Shown: positions 26,868-36,218, counted from the first letter of the stretch. The stretch is 64,000 nucleotides of DNA from Thioalkalivibrio nitratireducens DSM 14787 (GCF_000321415.2 NC_019902.2:2170001-2234000), one strand, 5' to 3'. Numbers and translations are program-made. The notes: a model not told the origin generated them from the letters alone.

Positions 26868-27604
26868 CCGGTTCCCCTCCCCGGACCGGAACGCGCACCC
26901 GCCCAGGCCCGGAACCACTGCTTCAGCCGCTTGGCCAGCGCACCCGCGCGGATGCGCGCATCCATACCCCATACCCGCAACCGATCCAGCGGGGTCACCG
27001 CGATCTCGCCGCGGCGCACGTAGACCGAATCGCTCCTGTCCTTGTACCAGATCGTGTAGCCGTTGCGCTCCATCCAGTGGCGGATTTCCCGAAGATACGG
27101 ATTCGTGTAGGCGCCGCCATGGGTCTCGACGGAGATCATCGTGGGCCGACTGGTCATGTGCTTGAGCACGAACCACTCGCTGCCTTCGGTGTCGACGGAA
27201 AGCAGGTCGATGCTGCCGTCGTCGATGGTGCTGAACCGCGTGCAGGGTGCCGTGAAGGCTCGCGCTTCATCCCGGTTGGCCCCGTCGTTGACCAGCGCGG
27301 GGCTGCTGTCCAGGGTCGCGACATGGGTCGAGCTGCCCCGGTAAAGCAATTTCACTTCCCCGTCGAAATCACAGAGCGCACAGGCGTGCAGTTCGACGTT
27401 CGGCCGGCCCTGGAAGTACGCCCGGATCAGTTCCACCGACGCGGGCTCCGGCTCCACCAATGTGGCCCGGACCCCGTCCAGGATGAAATCGTGCACGTTC
27501 GACGTTTCCGGATGGTACACGCCGACCTCCGCAACATGGCCGAATCGATGGCCAGTCGCGGTGGCTCGTGCGTAGAAGGTCTGATTGAGGGCCATCCCGT
27601 TCAC
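26864..27604 (-). CDS. FkbM-family SAM methyltransferase
   Basis: A 246-residue FkbM methyltransferase, a group that methylates sugar hydroxyls in LPS, glycans and natural products. Visible parts are HVAEVGVYHPETSNVHDFIL (SAM-binding strand region), ATLVEPEPASVELIRAYF, and IDLLSVDTEGSEWFVLKHM, which is the FkbM hallmark (DxEGxE). A Lys/Arg-rich C-terminus follows. The GTG at 27,604 is used here; an ATG three codons in is equally possible. Placement between kinase and GT2 genes suggests modification of an LPS-core sugar. Confidence 0.88.
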   Translation of the reverse strand: MNGMALNQTFYARATATGHRFGHVAEVGVYHPETSNVHDFILDGVRATLVEPEPASVELIRAYFQGRPNVELHACALCDFDGEVKLLYRGSSTHVATLDSSPALVNDGANRDEARAFTAPCTRFSTIDDGSIDLLSVDTEGSEWFVLKHMTSRPTMISVETHGGAYTNPYLREIRHWMERNGYTIWYKDRSDSVYVRRGEIAVTPLDRLRVWGMDARIRAGALAKRLKQWFRAWAGARSGPGRGTG

Positions 27605-27712
27605 CCGTCAGCGATGCAGGGGTACAGGGTACCCCCACGGGTCATCCAGGGCATCCGCGCACTCCGTTCGGACGAACGTCCGCCGGGGGGCCAACGGATC
27701 GTGGCGCCAGGA

Positions 27713-28465
27713 TCAAGGCGTCTCCGGCACTGTCCGGTGGCCGGGACTGCAATCGCCGCAATGCTGCCGCGATTGCAGATCGCGCACCCACGGCTGCTGC
27801 CGGAGGCGATCCATCAACGCGCTGCGTTCCCGCCGCGAAAGCGGGCGCAGCACCGCGCGCAGCAGCGTGCGCTGCACACCAACGGGCAGGGGCATCCCGG
27901 CCTCCAGCGACTGCACCGCGAGCCGGCTCAGCATCCTCTCGGTTTCCCTGACCCGATTGCGCATGGGTCGCACGCCATCCGTGTCGACGATCCACACCTG
28001 TCCGGCAACCCCGATCACGAAATTCTCGATCGTGAGATCCCGGTGGAACAGCCCGTTCCGGATCAGGCGGCCGACGATCATCCCGACGGAACGGGCGACC
28101 GCGCGCAGCTGCAGCCCGTACCCCCCCGGAACCTGCACGCTCCGCTGCAGGACTTCCCAACCGGATACGCCGGGCACGTAGGACAGCCGCATATCGACGC
28201 ACCAGCCGCGGCAACCGAACCGGATCTCGGGCCGTGACAACAGCTCGGGCACTGCAATTCCCACCCGCCCCAGCAAGCGGTTACCCCGAACCGTGCGCTG
28301 GGCCGCGCTGATCCCGAGCAGATGGGTCAGGAACCGACGCGGGTTGAGCGGCCAGGTCTTGAGCACCTGCGGCGACTCGCCGGGGGGATGGATCAGCCAT
28401 ACGATCCGGGGTCCATCAGCCTTCAGGCAGCGGATCGCGAACTCCGGGGGCAACGGCACCGTCAT
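27713..28465 (-). CDS. WaaP/InaA-like lipopolysaccharide kinase
   Basis: A 250-residue protein-kinase-fold enzyme of the Kdo/WaaP family, which phosphorylates LPS core sugars. The catalytic loop NGLFHRDLTIENFVIG (HRDxxxxN) and the metal-binding IVDTDGVRPMRNR segment (DTDG in place of DFG) are intact. PLNPRRFLTHLLGISAAQRT with following Arg residues corresponds to the N-lobe region. The N-lobe is short, so the true start may lie upstream (TTG or GTG within 70 bases); the ATG used here has no strong ribosome site. It follows the heptosyltransferase gene, as in many waa clusters. Confidence 0.8.
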   Translation of the reverse strand: MTVPLPPEFAIRCLKADGPRIVWLIHPPGESPQVLKTWPLNPRRFLTHLLGISAAQRTVRGNRLLGRVGIAVPELLSRPEIRFGCRGWCVDMRLSYVPGVSGWEVLQRSVQVPGGYGLQLRAVARSVGMIVGRLIRNGLFHRDLTIENFVIGVAGQVWIVDTDGVRPMRNRVRETERMLSRLAVQSLEAGMPLPVGVQRTLLRAVLRPLSRRERSALMDRLRQQPWVRDLQSRQHCGDCSPGHRTVPETP

Positions 28466-28535
28466 GCCCGCCAACTGCACCGCGACCACAGGACAGGCTC
28501 GGCACAAGACTCCGAAGCGCGGATCGTCGTGGCCA

Positions 28536-29609
28536 TCACCCAGCCGGCAGCCCGCGCCAGAATTCAGCGATCCGGTCCGCGGCCTGGCCCGGGTCGATCC
28601 TCGACATCTCCGTGTCGCTAGCCCCTGCCGGCGGCTCCAGGCCGAGGGTGCGACCCTCCGCGTTGCACGGGCGCCAGCGCAACGCCGTTGACGAACGCTT
28701 CGAAGGGAAGAAGCCCACGGTGGGCACGTCCAGGCAGCCGGCGACATGCAGGGGCCCGGTCGACCCAGCCACGAACAGGTCCGCGGCGGCCAGACTGCGC
28801 GCGAACCGCGCCAGGCCGTCCCGAGACGCATAGACCGCGGTCTCGCGGCCCTCGACCAGCATCATGGCAGCCAGTTCCCGGGTCCGCGGCTCCTCGCCGG
28901 GACCAGCGGTCAGGACCCAGACGGGCGCATCGTTTCCCGCGTCGCGCGTCAGTCGGGCATGCACCCCGTGTACCAGCTGTGCATACTGCGCGACGCTCAG
29001 GTTGTTCGACGAACCGCCCGACCCGGCATGCACGAAGAACCACGGGCGCTCTGGCGGAATCCTGAGCCGCCTGGCTAGGCCCGATCGTTCCGCTGCCTTA
29101 TCCTGCGGCGAAAGCGGCCAGTATGGCGGCGCCACTGGATGGGCCCCGGCACCCAGCCTGCCCAGCAACGCCCGGGCGAGATCCTCGTTGTACACATACT
29201 CGGGCTTCAGCGAACGCGACCGGCGCTGGGGCACTCGCACCGGATACAGGAACTGGGCGGGCTTAGTGGCCGGGGCCAGCCGCAGCGGGATCCCCGACCG
29301 CAGTCCAAGCCAGCCGATACGAGCGGTCGAAAACAGGGTGAGCATCGCGTCGAAGCGCTGGCGCCGAAGTTCGGCCAGCAGCGTCCGCCGGGCGCCCGCA
29401 CCGGCGTTCGGCCCTGGATCCACGACCACGTCGTCGATCCAGGGGCACTCCCGGGCGAGCGGCTCGGTATAAGGGGGCACCAGCACCGCGATCCGGGTGT
29501 CCGGCAGGGAGGACCGGAGGAGCGCCAGTGCCGGCCAGGCGAGCATGAAATCGCCAAGCCGGTCGTTGCGGACCACCAACAGCCGGCGGCACGCAATCGT
29601 CGTCTCCAT
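28536..29609 (-). CDS. ADP-heptose:LPS heptosyltransferase (GT9)
   Basis: A 357-residue GT9 glycosyltransferase, expected to add heptose to the inner LPS core from ADP-heptose. The N-terminal motif RLLVVRNDRLGDFMLAWPAL is diagnostic. The nucleotide-binding domain shows WFFVHAGSGGSSNNLSVAQY and the LFVAGSTGPLHVAGCLDVPT motif that holds the ADP end. It is the first gene of the minus-strand LPS run. The start is uncertain: a GTG 33 bases upstream is open in frame. Confidence 0.92.
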   Translation of the reverse strand: METTIACRRLLVVRNDRLGDFMLAWPALALLRSSLPDTRIAVLVPPYTEPLARECPWIDDVVVDPGPNAGAGARRTLLAELRRQRFDAMLTLFSTARIGWLGLRSGIPLRLAPATKPAQFLYPVRVPQRRSRSLKPEYVYNEDLARALLGRLGAGAHPVAPPYWPLSPQDKAAERSGLARRLRIPPERPWFFVHAGSGGSSNNLSVAQYAQLVHGVHARLTRDAGNDAPVWVLTAGPGEEPRTRELAAMMLVEGRETAVYASRDGLARFARSLAAADLFVAGSTGPLHVAGCLDVPTVGFFPSKRSSTALRWRPCNAEGRTLGLEPPAGASDTEMSRIDPGQAADRIAEFWRGLPAG

Positions 29610-29686
29610 GCCGTCATCCAACCGCGTGTCGCCGTACGCCACGGGCTCCGCGCCGAGGTTGCCCCGCGGCCACCAGCCACACGCCC

Positions 29687-29995
29687 TCAATCGCCTTTCG
29701 GCTTCTTGCGCAGGGCGTCGATGTTGATCGGAACCACAGTGTTCTGGCGTGGCTCGTCGACATAGCGGGGCCGCATGTTCATCTCCTGGCCCAGGGCATC
29801 GGCCAGTTCCTGCTCTCGCGCGACGATCAGCGAGAGGCAGTCGCGGATGCCCTCGATGGTCCGGTCCGTCAGCGGATGCTGGATGCCCGGCGGGGCATGG
29901 GTATCGCGTGCTACGTCGGTCAGCACCTTCTTCACCATCGCGAGGATGCGTTGTTCCTTGGTCAGTTCGGCTTCGGGGGCTTCGTGTTCGCTCAT
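29687..29995 (-). CDS. Conserved-looking small protein of unknown function
   Basis: A 102-residue acidic-to-basic cytoplasmic protein. The N-terminal half is a predicted helix (LTKEQRILAMVKKVLTDVAR), followed by PGIQHPLTDRTIEGIRDCLS and another helix with LIVAREQELADALGQEMNMR. It ends in a basic tail (DALRKKPKGD). There is no membrane segment and no known motif. It sits between the LPS run and the hydrogenase genes, all on the same strand, but 77 and more bases from either, so it may be independent. Confidence 0.65.
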   Translation of the reverse strand: MSEHEAPEAELTKEQRILAMVKKVLTDVARDTHAPPGIQHPLTDRTIEGIRDCLSLIVAREQELADALGQEMNMRPRYVDEPRQNTVVPINIDALRKKPKGD

Positions 29996-30193
29996 GGGGG
30001 TTTCCGTGATCGCGGGGCCAATCACGCGAAGATAGCAGACGCTCGCCCTCGCACGCGACGCCACCCCACGGCTGCGGGGGATGGATGGCCCGCCGGCACG
30101 TGTCCCCGAGCCTGCATCGGGTTGGGGGGTGAACGGTACCGCCCGCGGGACCGATGCAGCAGCGCCAGCGGGCGGCATGGTCGCGGCGCGCTG

Positions 30194-30667
30194 TCAGGCC
30201 AGCAGCACCTGGACACGTTCCGCCACTTCGCGCAGCGCTGCGGCGCGCCAGGCGCGGCCCGCGGTGGCCGAACCCGCCTCGATGCCGATCAGGTGCAGTC
30301 GCGCCGGCAGGGCACCCAGCGCGCGGGCGAGCAGCAGGGTCTCGGCTAGGCCGAGGTCGTGGGTCGACGCTACCCGTGCGTGCGCGATCACCTCGTCAAG
30401 ACCCAGTTCCCGCACGCTGCCGGGCGGCAGGCCCGCCTGGATCGCGTCGATCACGATCACGTTCATCGAGGGTTCGAAATGGTCGATCAGGGTCGGGCCC
30501 GGGCGGTCCAGCGCCTCGAGTTCGACCAGCCGGCCGAAACCCGCGTCGCGCAGCCGATCGATCGCTGCCCAACCGAGGCCGTCGCCGACCGTCGGCGAGC
30601 CCACACCCAGGATCCGCCAGCGCTGCGCTGGGAACTGCCTGGGCATCGCGGCACCCCGGTTGCCCAC
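30194..30667 (-). CDS. Hydrogenase maturation protease (HycI/HyaD family)
   Basis: A 157-residue nickel-dependent endopeptidase that clips the C-terminus of the hydrogenase large subunit after nickel insertion. The start of the fold is RILGVGSPTVGDGLGWAAID, with the expected Asp, and the second conserved acid lies in MNVIVIDAIQAGLPPGSV. A His sits in STHDLGLAETLLLARALG. It is the last gene of the hydrogenase operon, directly abutting the large-subunit stop. The substrate, the HydA subunit just upstream, does carry a nine-residue extension after its final metal-binding His. Confidence 0.9.
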   Translation of the reverse strand: MGNRGAAMPRQFPAQRWRILGVGSPTVGDGLGWAAIDRLRDAGFGRLVELEALDRPGPTLIDHFEPSMNVIVIDAIQAGLPPGSVRELGLDEVIAHARVASTHDLGLAETLLLARALGALPARLHLIGIEAGSATAGRAWRAAALREVAERVQVLLA

Positions 30668-31966
30668 TCACCTGCGCCGGACGCGGACTTTCAGAAAGTG
30701 CGTCGCGCAGGAGATGCAGGGATCGTAGTTGCGGATCACCATCTCGCCATGCAGGCGCAACGCATCGTCGTCGTGGTGCAACCCGAAGCTCTCGAGCGAA
30801 CGCCGGAGGTCATCTTCGATGCGCGCCTGGTTCTGCGACGTCGGCGGCACGATCTGCGCGTGACGGACCATGCCGTCGGCATCGAGCCGGTAGCGGTGCC
30901 AAAGCAGACCGCGCGGCGCCTCGGTCGCCCCATGGCCCTGGCCGAACCTTGCGGTGACCGGATCATGGGCCGGCTCCCGCGGCCGGTAGCGTTCCAGCAA
31001 CTCGATCGCCTGCAGCACCGCTTCGTGCACCTCGACCGCCCTCGCGATCACCGAATGGAACATGTTGCGACTCGGCAATCGCAGCCCGGTGGCGGCCAAT
31101 GCAGCGCGCGCGGCGCCGGAAAGCCGGTCGTGGTTCAGGTTCAGCCGCGCGAGAGGCCCGACCAGATAGGGTTGCCCGTGCAGATGGGCGTACAGCGCAG
31201 TCGAATGCGCGACATGCGACTCCTCGAAATGCTCGGGGTACTCGTGCACCGCAAGATCCAGCCCACGGTCCGAAACGATCCGTCCCGAGTACATCGGGTA
31301 TTCGTTCTCGTGGCGCAGCGCCACGGAGGTGAACTCCTGGTCGTCTTCCGGCAGATCCAGCCCGGCGGTGAACGCCACCAGCGCCTCGGCATCGGGCAGC
31401 GCATCGCGCAGTTCGGCCAGCACCGCGGCGGCCCGCGCGGGATCGGGCGCGCGGTGGAAGCCCCCGACCCGCATGCCCACCGGGTGCACCGAACGCCCCC
31501 CGAACAGCCGGATCAGGTCGTTGCCGAGGCGCTGCAGGCGCAGACCCCGGCGCACCGCTTCCGGGTGCTTCTGCGCCATCGCGATCGCGTTGTCGAAGCC
31601 CAGGAAATCCGGCAGCGCGAGCAGGTGGATGTGCAGCGCATGGCTCTGAAGCCACTCGCCGCAGTACATCAGCCGGCGCTGGTCCAGTATCCAAGGCGCG
31701 GGTTCGACGCCGAAGGCCTGTTCCAGCGCCTGCACTGCCGTCATCTGGTACGCCACCGGACAGATGCCGCAGATACGCGCGACCACGTCGAGGACTTCGT
31801 CGGCCCCTCTTCCCTCCAGAAACTTCTCGAAGTAGCGCGGGGGTTCGAAGATGCGCAGGCGCAGATCCTCGATGCGCCCCCCCGAAGCCGTCAGCTCGAG
31901 CGCTCCCTCGCCCTCGACCCGGGCCAGGACCGGCACCTCGATGCGGATCTCGCGCTGCTCGCTCAT
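30668..31966 (-). CDS. hydA: NiFe hydrogenase group 3b large subunit (sulfhydrogenase alpha)
   Basis: A 432-residue catalytic subunit of a bidirectional NAD(P)-linked hydrogenase, probably cytoplasmic. The L1 motif is RICGICP (Cys66 and Cys69). The L2 motif near the end is DPCISCATH (Cys417 and Cys420), so all four NiFe ligands are present. Residues FLKVRVRRR after that His are the expected cleaved tail. The family also reduces sulfur to H2S in some archaea. The start MSEQREIRIEV overlaps the small-subunit stop. The gene order beta-gamma-delta-alpha matches Pyrococcus sulfhydrogenase I. Confidence 0.95.
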   Translation of the reverse strand: MSEQREIRIEVPVLARVEGEGALELTASGGRIEDLRLRIFEPPRYFEKFLEGRGADEVLDVVARICGICPVAYQMTAVQALEQAFGVEPAPWILDQRRLMYCGEWLQSHALHIHLLALPDFLGFDNAIAMAQKHPEAVRRGLRLQRLGNDLIRLFGGRSVHPVGMRVGGFHRAPDPARAAAVLAELRDALPDAEALVAFTAGLDLPEDDQEFTSVALRHENEYPMYSGRIVSDRGLDLAVHEYPEHFEESHVAHSTALYAHLHGQPYLVGPLARLNLNHDRLSGAARAALAATGLRLPSRNMFHSVIARAVEVHEAVLQAIELLERYRPREPAHDPVTARFGQGHGATEAPRGLLWHRYRLDADGMVRHAQIVPPTSQNQARIEDDLRRSLESFGLHHDDDALRLHGEMVIRNYDPCISCATHFLKVRVRRR

Positions 31967-32805
31967 TCCGGCTCCTGCCACTTCAACCACTCGGCGCGGA
32001 AGGAGGGCGCATGGCTGTTGATGAAATGAAAGCGCCGCGCAACCGCCTCGGGCACCAGGCCCAGCCCCTCGAAGCGGCACGCCAGTGCGGCGGTATTGGG
32101 ATTCTCAGCCGGACCGAAACAGGCGTAGCAGTCGCGTCCGAACGCCGGGCACAGCGCCCCGCAGCCGGTGTGCGTAACCGGGCCCATGCAGGGTTCGCCC
32201 TTCGCGACCAGCACGCAGACGTGCTGCTGGCGCTTGCACTCGACGCAGAGCTTGTCCTTGTCGACCACCGGCGCGACCCCGAAAAGCAGCTGGCGCAGCG
32301 CCTGGAAGACCTGGCGCGCGTTGACCGGACAGCCCCACAGCTCGAGATCGACCTTCACGTGCTCGGCGACCGGCGTTGCGCTACCGAGGCTCTGGATGAA
32401 CTCTGGCTGCGCGTAGATCGCCTCCGTCCAACCCACGGCACCGTCGGCATTGAAATTGCGCAGCGCCTGCAGTCCGCCGGAGGTCGCACAGGCGCCGATG
32501 CTGACTAGGTAACGACTGTTCGCGCGCACCCTGCGGATGCGCTCCGCCTCCTCCGGCGTTGAAATGCTGCCCTCGACGAATGCCAGATCAACCGGAGCCT
32601 CCGGATCGACCGGCCCGGCCTCGGCGAAATGCACCAGATCGACCCGTTGCGCAAGCTGTAGCAGCGCCTCACCCGCGTTCAGGAAGGCAAGCTGGCAGCC
32701 GTCGCAGGAACTGAACTTGTGTACCGCGATGCGCGGCCGCGGCTGCGCACGCGCGTTGAATCGGTCTAGTGCGCTGATCGGCAGAACCCGCTCGGTCGTC
32801 GCCAT
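31963..32805 (-). CDS. hydD: NiFe hydrogenase group 3b small subunit (sulfhydrogenase delta)
   Basis: A 280-residue iron-sulfur small subunit that relays electrons between the NiFe site and the diaphorase. The proximal-cluster start is KFSSCDGCQLAFLN near residue 32. Further Cys groups are GACATSGG, WGCPVN and a Cys-rich C-terminal half (KLCVECKRQQHVCV, CMGPVTHTGCGALCPAFGRD followed by CYAC) for two more clusters. No twin-arginine leader is present, which agrees with a cytoplasmic group 3 enzyme. Its TGA overlaps the ATG of the large subunit. Confidence 0.94.
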   Translation of the reverse strand: MATTERVLPISALDRFNARAQPRPRIAVHKFSSCDGCQLAFLNAGEALLQLAQRVDLVHFAEAGPVDPEAPVDLAFVEGSISTPEEAERIRRVRANSRYLVSIGACATSGGLQALRNFNADGAVGWTEAIYAQPEFIQSLGSATPVAEHVKVDLELWGCPVNARQVFQALRQLLFGVAPVVDKDKLCVECKRQQHVCVLVAKGEPCMGPVTHTGCGALCPAFGRDCYACFGPAENPNTAALACRFEGLGLVPEAVARRFHFINSHAPSFRAEWLKWQEPE

Positions 32806-32817
32806 GTTCCCCTCCGG

Positions 32818-33651
32818 TCAGAAGCCCGTGACGCCGAGCCAAGGACGCAGCGCCGGGTAGTGAAACACCGGGCCGTCGTGGCACACGAAATACGGACCCA
32901 GCTGACAGTGCCCGCAATGGCCGATCCCGCACTGCATGTTGCGCTCGATGCTGAGCCAGATCACCTCGGGCGGGACGCCGATCGCCAGCAGACGCTCGAT
33001 CGAGGACTTCATCATCACTTCCGGCCCGCAGAGCATCACGATGCTGCGATCGGGATCGATCGCCGCCTGGCTGAACAGCACAGTGACTCTGCCGACGCTG
33101 TACGGCCAGTTCGGCCCGCCGACATCGGAGGCCAGCAGCACCTGGACATCGGGCAAACGCTGCCAGCGCTCGTACTGGCGGCGCCAGATCAGGTCGTCGC
33201 TGTGCTTGACGCCCTGCAGGATCACGATCCGCCCGAAGCGTTCCCGGCGCTCGACGACGTACCGGATCAGCGAGACCAGTGGCGCACAACCCAGGCCGCC
33301 GGTCACGAACACGACATCGCGGCCCTCGGCCTCCTGCAGCGGCCAACCGCGGCCGTAAGGACCGCGCAGGCCGATGCGATCTCCGACCCGGAGCATCTCC
33401 ATGCCCCGCGTCACCCGGCCCACCGACCGGATCGTGTGCTCCACCGGCCCCCGGGAGTCGGGATCGGAGACGATCGAGATCGGAATCTCGCCGACGCCGT
33501 ACAGGTACAGCATGTTGAACTGGCCCGGTTGGCAGCGGTAGCTCCGCTCGATCCCGGGATCGGTGAAACGCAGGTGCAGCGTGTAGATCGTCGGGGTCTC
33601 CTCGACCCGCTCGACCACCTCGACCTCGAACGGCCGGTCAGGATTGTGCAT
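32818..33651 (-). CDS. hydG: Sulfhydrogenase gamma subunit, FAD/NAD(P) reductase
   Basis: A 277-residue ferredoxin-reductase-type diaphorase subunit that exchanges electrons with NAD(P). FAD-binding features include [20 protein letters not shown] followed by ISI. The NAD-binding half has [22 protein letters not shown]-terminal 2Fe-2S site is formed by [20 protein letters not shown] (four Cys). Its stop is 12 bases before the small-subunit gene, and its start overlaps the beta gene. Whether NAD or NADP is preferred cannot be read from sequence. Confidence 0.93.
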   Translation of the reverse strand: MHNPDRPFEVEVVERVEETPTIYTLHLRFTDPGIERSYRCQPGQFNMLYLYGVGEIPISIVSDPDSRGPVEHTIRSVGRVTRGMEMLRVGDRIGLRGPYGRGWPLQEAEGRDVVFVTGGLGCAPLVSLIRYVVERRERFGRIVILQGVKHSDDLIWRRQYERWQRLPDVQVLLASDVGGPNWPYSVGRVTVLFSQAAIDPDRSIVMLCGPEVMMKSSIERLLAIGVPPEVIWLSIERNMQCGIGHCGHCQLGPYFVCHDGPVFHYPALRPWLGVTGF

Positions 33652-34756
33652 CGCCGGACCCCAGCAGCGCCGAGACCTCGGCGGTGATGTCGATCCCGAC
33701 CGGGCACCATGCGATGCAGCGGCCGCAACCGACGCAGCCGGATCGGCCGTACTGTTCGTGCCAGGACGCGAGCTTGTGCGTCAGCCACTGGCGATAGCGC
33801 AGCCGGGTCTCCTCGCGCACCAGGAAATGGCCCATGTAGCTGTGTACCGCGGTGAAACAACTATCCCACTGGCGCAGGTGATCGCTGGAGCCGCCGTCCA
33901 GGACCGGCTCATCCTGCTCGGCGTGACAGAAGCAGGTCGGACAGACCGCGGTACAGTTCCCGCAGGACAGGCAGCGGCGCCCGACGTCGTCCCAGTGCGG
34001 GTGCTCGAGGCGTGCATACAGCGCATCCTTCAGGTTCTGCCCAGGCAAACTCCGAGTCTGGCACCGTACGGCCGCTTCGATTTCGGCATCGGCCTGTTCG
34101 CCTTGTGCCATCGTCGCCGGCGCGAGACCCAGGCGCTCGAGGATCTGCTGCCCCCGATCGGTCCCGGCGGTGGCGACAAAACCCTCGTCAAGTTCGGATA
34201 GCGCGATATCGAAACCGGATTCCGCCTTCGGACCGTCCCCGGTCGAAGCGCAGAAACAGGTGTCCGCCGGGTGGCTGCAGTGCACTGCGACCAGCAGCAG
34301 GCTGTCGCGGCGTGCGGCATAGTGCGGATCAGGATCGGGCTCGCCCAGGAAGTGGCGCTCCTGAATCCGCAACGCCGCCAGGTCGCAAGCGCGAACGCCG
34401 ATGACGGCGGTCGGCGTGTGGCGCAGGCCGGCGTCCCGGAAGGCAAGCCGACCGTCGTCATCGCGCTCGCAGCGCCAGAGCGTCTCGCGCGGGGCGAAGG
34501 TCAGCGGTTTCAGCGCCTGCGGCCCATTCGCCCAGGCGAAACAGCGACCGTGCCCGGTTTCCGTCAGCCGGTAATGCCCGGGGTGCTGACGGTCCCCCAC
34601 ACCCGTGGGCAGATCCGCCGCCGTATCGATCTCGCGCATGGTGATCGCCCCGTCCCGAGCCATCGGCCCCAGGATACGTTCGAACCCCGAGTCACGGAGG
34701 GCGAGCAGGAACGCATCCAGGGTATCCCGCGGCAGGAATAGGGGGGAGGTCGTCAT
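33638..34756 (-). CDS. hydB: Sulfhydrogenase beta subunit, 4Fe-4S protein
   Basis: A 372-residue iron-sulfur subunit, the first gene of the operon. The C-terminal third carries two ferredoxin-like clusters: [16 protein letters not shown] and [16 protein letters not shown]. The long N-terminal part has [20 protein letters not shown], typical of this family and of HdrA-like anaerobic sulfite reductase A. It would pass electrons between the diaphorase and hydrogenase halves. The gene diverges from fnr with 160 bases between them, so oxygen control is likely. Confidence 0.93.
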   Translation of the reverse strand: MTTSPLFLPRDTLDAFLLALRDSGFERILGPMARDGAITMREIDTAADLPTGVGDRQHPGHYRLTETGHGRCFAWANGPQALKPLTFAPRETLWRCERDDDGRLAFRDAGLRHTPTAVIGVRACDLAALRIQERHFLGEPDPDPHYAARRDSLLLVAVHCSHPADTCFCASTGDGPKAESGFDIALSELDEGFVATAGTDRGQQILERLGLAPATMAQGEQADAEIEAAVRCQTRSLPGQNLKDALYARLEHPHWDDVGRRCLSCGNCTAVCPTCFCHAEQDEPVLDGGSSDHLRQWDSCFTAVHSYMGHFLVREETRLRYRQWLTHKLASWHEQYGRSGCVGCGRCIAWCPVGIDITAEVSALLGSGDAQS

Positions 34757-34792
34757 AGCGCGAGAGGTTAGACCATCCGCCCTCGCAAGGCG

Positions 34793-34806
34793 ATGACCTG
34801 AATCAG
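34793..34806. promoter_or_regulatory. Weak FNR-like site between hydB and fnr
   Basis: ATGAC-N4-ATCAG matches 7 of 10 positions of the FNR consensus TTGAT-N4-ATCAA. It lies about 43 bases upstream of the hydB ATG and 117 upstream of the fnr ATG. Close to hydB it could serve only with a very short leader, so this is a weak call. Confidence 0.25.
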
Positions 34807-34916
34807 AAACGGCGCCGACGGCACCGCTCGAAAACGCCCGGCAGCGGGCTCGCAGAATCCACCTTGGCCGCCCGTCCTCTTTCTTTCGAGTCCGGTTTCT
34901 GCTTACATCGGGATCC

Positions 34917-35648
34917 ATGACGATTCATGCTTCGGGTTCCTGTGACCAGTGCTCGTTGAAGCTCCTGTGCCTGCCCGTGGGTCTGCCGGACAGCGAACTC
35001 TGGCAGCTCGATGAGATCGTCCAGCGGCGCCGGCCCATTGCGAAGGGCCAGCTGCTTTTCCGCATGGGGGCACCGTTCCACTCCGTCTACGCGGTGCGCA
35101 CCGGGTCGCTGAAAACCGTGCTGCTCGCCGACGATGGCACCGAACAGGTGACCGGCTTCACCTTTGCCGGGGAAATGCTGGGGCTCGATGCGATCAACCG
35201 GAGCCGTCACCCGGTCAGCGCCGTGGCCCTCGAGTCGACCAGCCTGTGCGAGATTCCGTTCGACAAGCTCGACCTGCTGGCGGGGCACCTGCCGAGCTTC
35301 CGGCAACACGTGATGCGCACGATGAGCCGCGAGATCGCTTCGGATGAATCACTGCTGGCACTGCTCGGCCAGCGCAACGCGGAACAGCGCCTGTCGGCAT
35401 TCCTGCTGAGCCTGTCCATGCGGTTTCGCGCGCGCGGACTGATGGCCGACCACTTCGCGCTGAGCATGTCGCGCGCCGACATCGCGAATCACCTGGGGCT
35501 CACGCAGGAGACCATCAGCCGCCTTTTCACCCAGTTCCGCAAGCAGGGGTTGATCGAGATCCACACGCGGGATCTGACCCTGCTCGATCTGGACAGCCTG
35601 CACCGGATTGCCGGCATCCGGTTTGAACCCCTCTCCCGGATCGCCTGA
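34917..35648 (+). CDS. fnr: FNR/ANR-type oxygen-sensing transcription regulator
   Basis: A 243-residue Crp/FNR-family regulator. All four 4Fe-4S ligands are present at the E. coli FNR spacing: Cys9, Cys12, Cys18 (CDQCSLKLLC) and Cys111 (STSLC). It should therefore bind DNA in the absence of oxygen. The C-terminal helix-turn-helix LGLTQETISRLFTQFRKQGL keeps the E-x-x-S-R contacts that read TTGAT boxes, and a perfect box precedes ccoN 3 kb away. It is divergent from the hydrogenase operon. Confidence 0.95.
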   Translation: MTIHASGSCDQCSLKLLCLPVGLPDSELWQLDEIVQRRRPIAKGQLLFRMGAPFHSVYAVRTGSLKTVLLADDGTEQVTGFTFAGEMLGLDAINRSRHPVSAVALESTSLCEIPFDKLDLLAGHLPSFRQHVMRTMSREIASDESLLALLGQRNAEQRLSAFLLSLSMRFRARGLMADHFALSMSRADIANHLGLTQETISRLFTQFRKQGLIEIHTRDLTLLDLDSLHRIAGIRFEPLSRIA

Positions 35649-36108
35649 CCGCCTCTCCGCCCCGCGAACGGAGCACGCCGATTTCTGGTCGTATGCGCTG
35701 TCCGTCTGGCAGAGCCATGAAGTCCGCGAGCGGCTGTTGTTGTGGCAGGACCGGGATCGGATCGCAGTGATGTTCGTCCTGTTCGCCTGCTGGCACCCGG
35801 CGCGACTGACGTCCGCGCAGTGGGCGGCGCTGAAACAGGCCTCGGACCAATGGAACGACGACGTGACCCGCCGCATCCGGAGCCTCCGGCGGCGCACCCG
35901 CCACCTGGACTGGCCCGAGGGTTATCGCGCCCTGCAACAACTGGAACTCGGATCCGAGCGCGTGGAAGCCGCCTGGCTCGCCGGCAGGGCGTGTCCGGCA
36001 CCGGAGGGCACCTTACCGGCCGATCGCCAGTTCCGGCTGGAACGCCTGTTCCCATGGCTGCCGGGAACGGAAATCGCGGAGTTGCTGAACGCGCTCGGCG
36101 ACAGCTGA
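35608..36108 (+). CDS. TIGR02444-family protein of unknown function
   Basis: A helical cytoplasmic protein, at most 166 residues, of the TIGR02444/DUF2390 type. Recognised parts are ADFWSYALSVWQSHEVRERL, then a segment ending VMFVLFACWHPARLTSAQW, and DDVTRRIRSLRRRTRHLDWP. The true start is unclear. No ATG or GTG is available before the conserved FWSYAL block, and only TTG codons at 35,608 and 35,623 exist, both inside the fnr gene. It therefore overlaps fnr by 25-40 bases and may be translationally coupled to it. Confidence 0.75.
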   Translation: MPASGLNPSPGSPDRLSAPRTEHADFWSYALSVWQSHEVRERLLLWQDRDRIAVMFVLFACWHPARLTSAQWAALKQASDQWNDDVTRRIRSLRRRTRHLDWPEGYRALQQLELGSERVEAAWLAGRACPAPEGTLPADRQFRLERLFPWLPGTEIAELLNALGDS

Positions 36109-36218
36109 GTCGCGCGGTCCGGCCTGCGGCCCGCAGGCGCCGCGCACCGGGCCGATCCGGACCCGGCCCGCAAGGCTGGATCCCGTCCACCCGGGCATGT
36201 ACGAAACGGGCCGCGGAG

